From CAYUMU01 sp964445985 (GTDB taxonomy: Bacteria; Planctomycetota; Planctomycetia; Pirellulales; S012-138), in the NCBI GenBank assembly GCA_964445985.1, contig CAYUMU010000105.1:1-21173 (forward strand): DNA of 21,173 nucleotides, given 5' to 3'. The translations under genes and the position numbers were made by a program. A model generated the notes under the pieces. The model saw only the letters and a list, made by a program, of their open reading frames with translations. It was not told where the DNA came from and ran no database searches. Below are positions 20,954-21,173 of this stretch, piece after piece. Position 1 is the stretch's first letter; each line of letters starts with the position of its first letter.

Positions 20954-21173
20954 GGGGGAGTATGAAGTCACGATCGAACCGCTGCCGCAACCGGCCGGCA
21001 AAGCCTGCCTGCAAATCCAGTGGCAGCGTCACGATGATTGGAGCGATTGGTTCACGCACTCGGCGGGCTGCTACCTGCTGCGCAGCAACCTGACGGACGT
21101 GGATGCCGGCACGCTGTGGAAACGATACATCCAACTGACCGAGGCCGAATGGGCCTTCCGGATCACGAAGGAC
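20952..21173 (+). pseudogene. IS1634-like (IS4-group) transposase, 5'-truncated, runs off window
   Basis: The frame from about 20952 to the right edge encodes KGEYEVTIEPLPQPAG and then GCYLLRSNLTD, LWKRYIQLTEAEWAFRI and TKD. The GCYLLR(S/T)NLTD and YIQLTEAE-AFRI blocks are typical of the central-to-C-terminal part of IS1634-like DDE transposases. No N-terminal half or start codon exists upstream in this frame, so the gene is truncated at its 5' side. The 3' part continues beyond 21173, and its state cannot be judged. No terminal inverted repeat or target duplication is visible in the window. Confidence 0.75.

Overview
The window looks like ordinary chromosome from a planctomycete, probably Pirellulales-like. 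The evidence is a DUF1501 protein with a twin-arginine leader, zinc-ribbon/low-complexity/one-membrane-segment proteins (one with a GYF_2 domain), a CE15-type esterase, an exported DUF255 protein, a four-ACT aspartokinase, an FHA protein with a giant acidic tail, and GC-rich DNA with G/C-ending codons. This is gene-family inference; no rRNA or other marker is present.

Layout, left to right. (1) 1-816: the broken 5' part of a DUF262 (GmrSD-type) gene, running into repeat-like sequence at the left edge; then AT-richer DNA with an inverted repeat and a dispersed-type hairpin. (2) 817-2567: two minus-strand envelope-associated genes, a small secreted protein and a zinc-ribbon/GYF_2 protein with a C-terminal membrane anchor. 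(3) 2957-4029: a tightly packed minus-strand group: a MoaD/ThiS-like beta-grasp protein, ClpS, and upstream a 43-codon small ORF with a near-perfect ribosome binding site. (4) 4260-5503: a plus-strand pair, a UVR-motif protein and a small multi-span membrane protein, behind a TATAAT box. (5) 5724-7034: secreted CE15-like esterase (minus), divergent from (6) 7413-11000, a 1195-residue FHA protein with about 1000 residues of acidic low complexity carrying spaced Phe-x-Phe-Leu motifs. (7) 11192-13261: exported DUF255/thioredoxin-like protein, convergent with (8) the DUF1501 gene (13315-14625), which has its own clear sigma-70-type promoter; upstream of it is (9) a zinc-ribbon membrane protein with two tandem extracytoplasmic domains. 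(10) 16798-18615 lysC and 18792-20450 a TrkH-type potassium transporter. (11) 20451-21173: mostly empty, then a 28-codon membrane-peptide ORF abutting a 5'-truncated IS1634-like transposase that leaves the window.

I see no defence island, prophage, CRISPR array, rRNA or tRNA. The most interesting items are the FHA scaffold with its repeated FxFL motifs and C-tracts, the overlapping small-ORF/clpS/moaD-like cluster, and a family resemblance between the secreted domain at 817-1380 and the two domains of the protein at 14807-16429. Start sites were moved downstream from the longest open frame where a signal peptide, domain start or ribosome binding site supported it; each entry says so.
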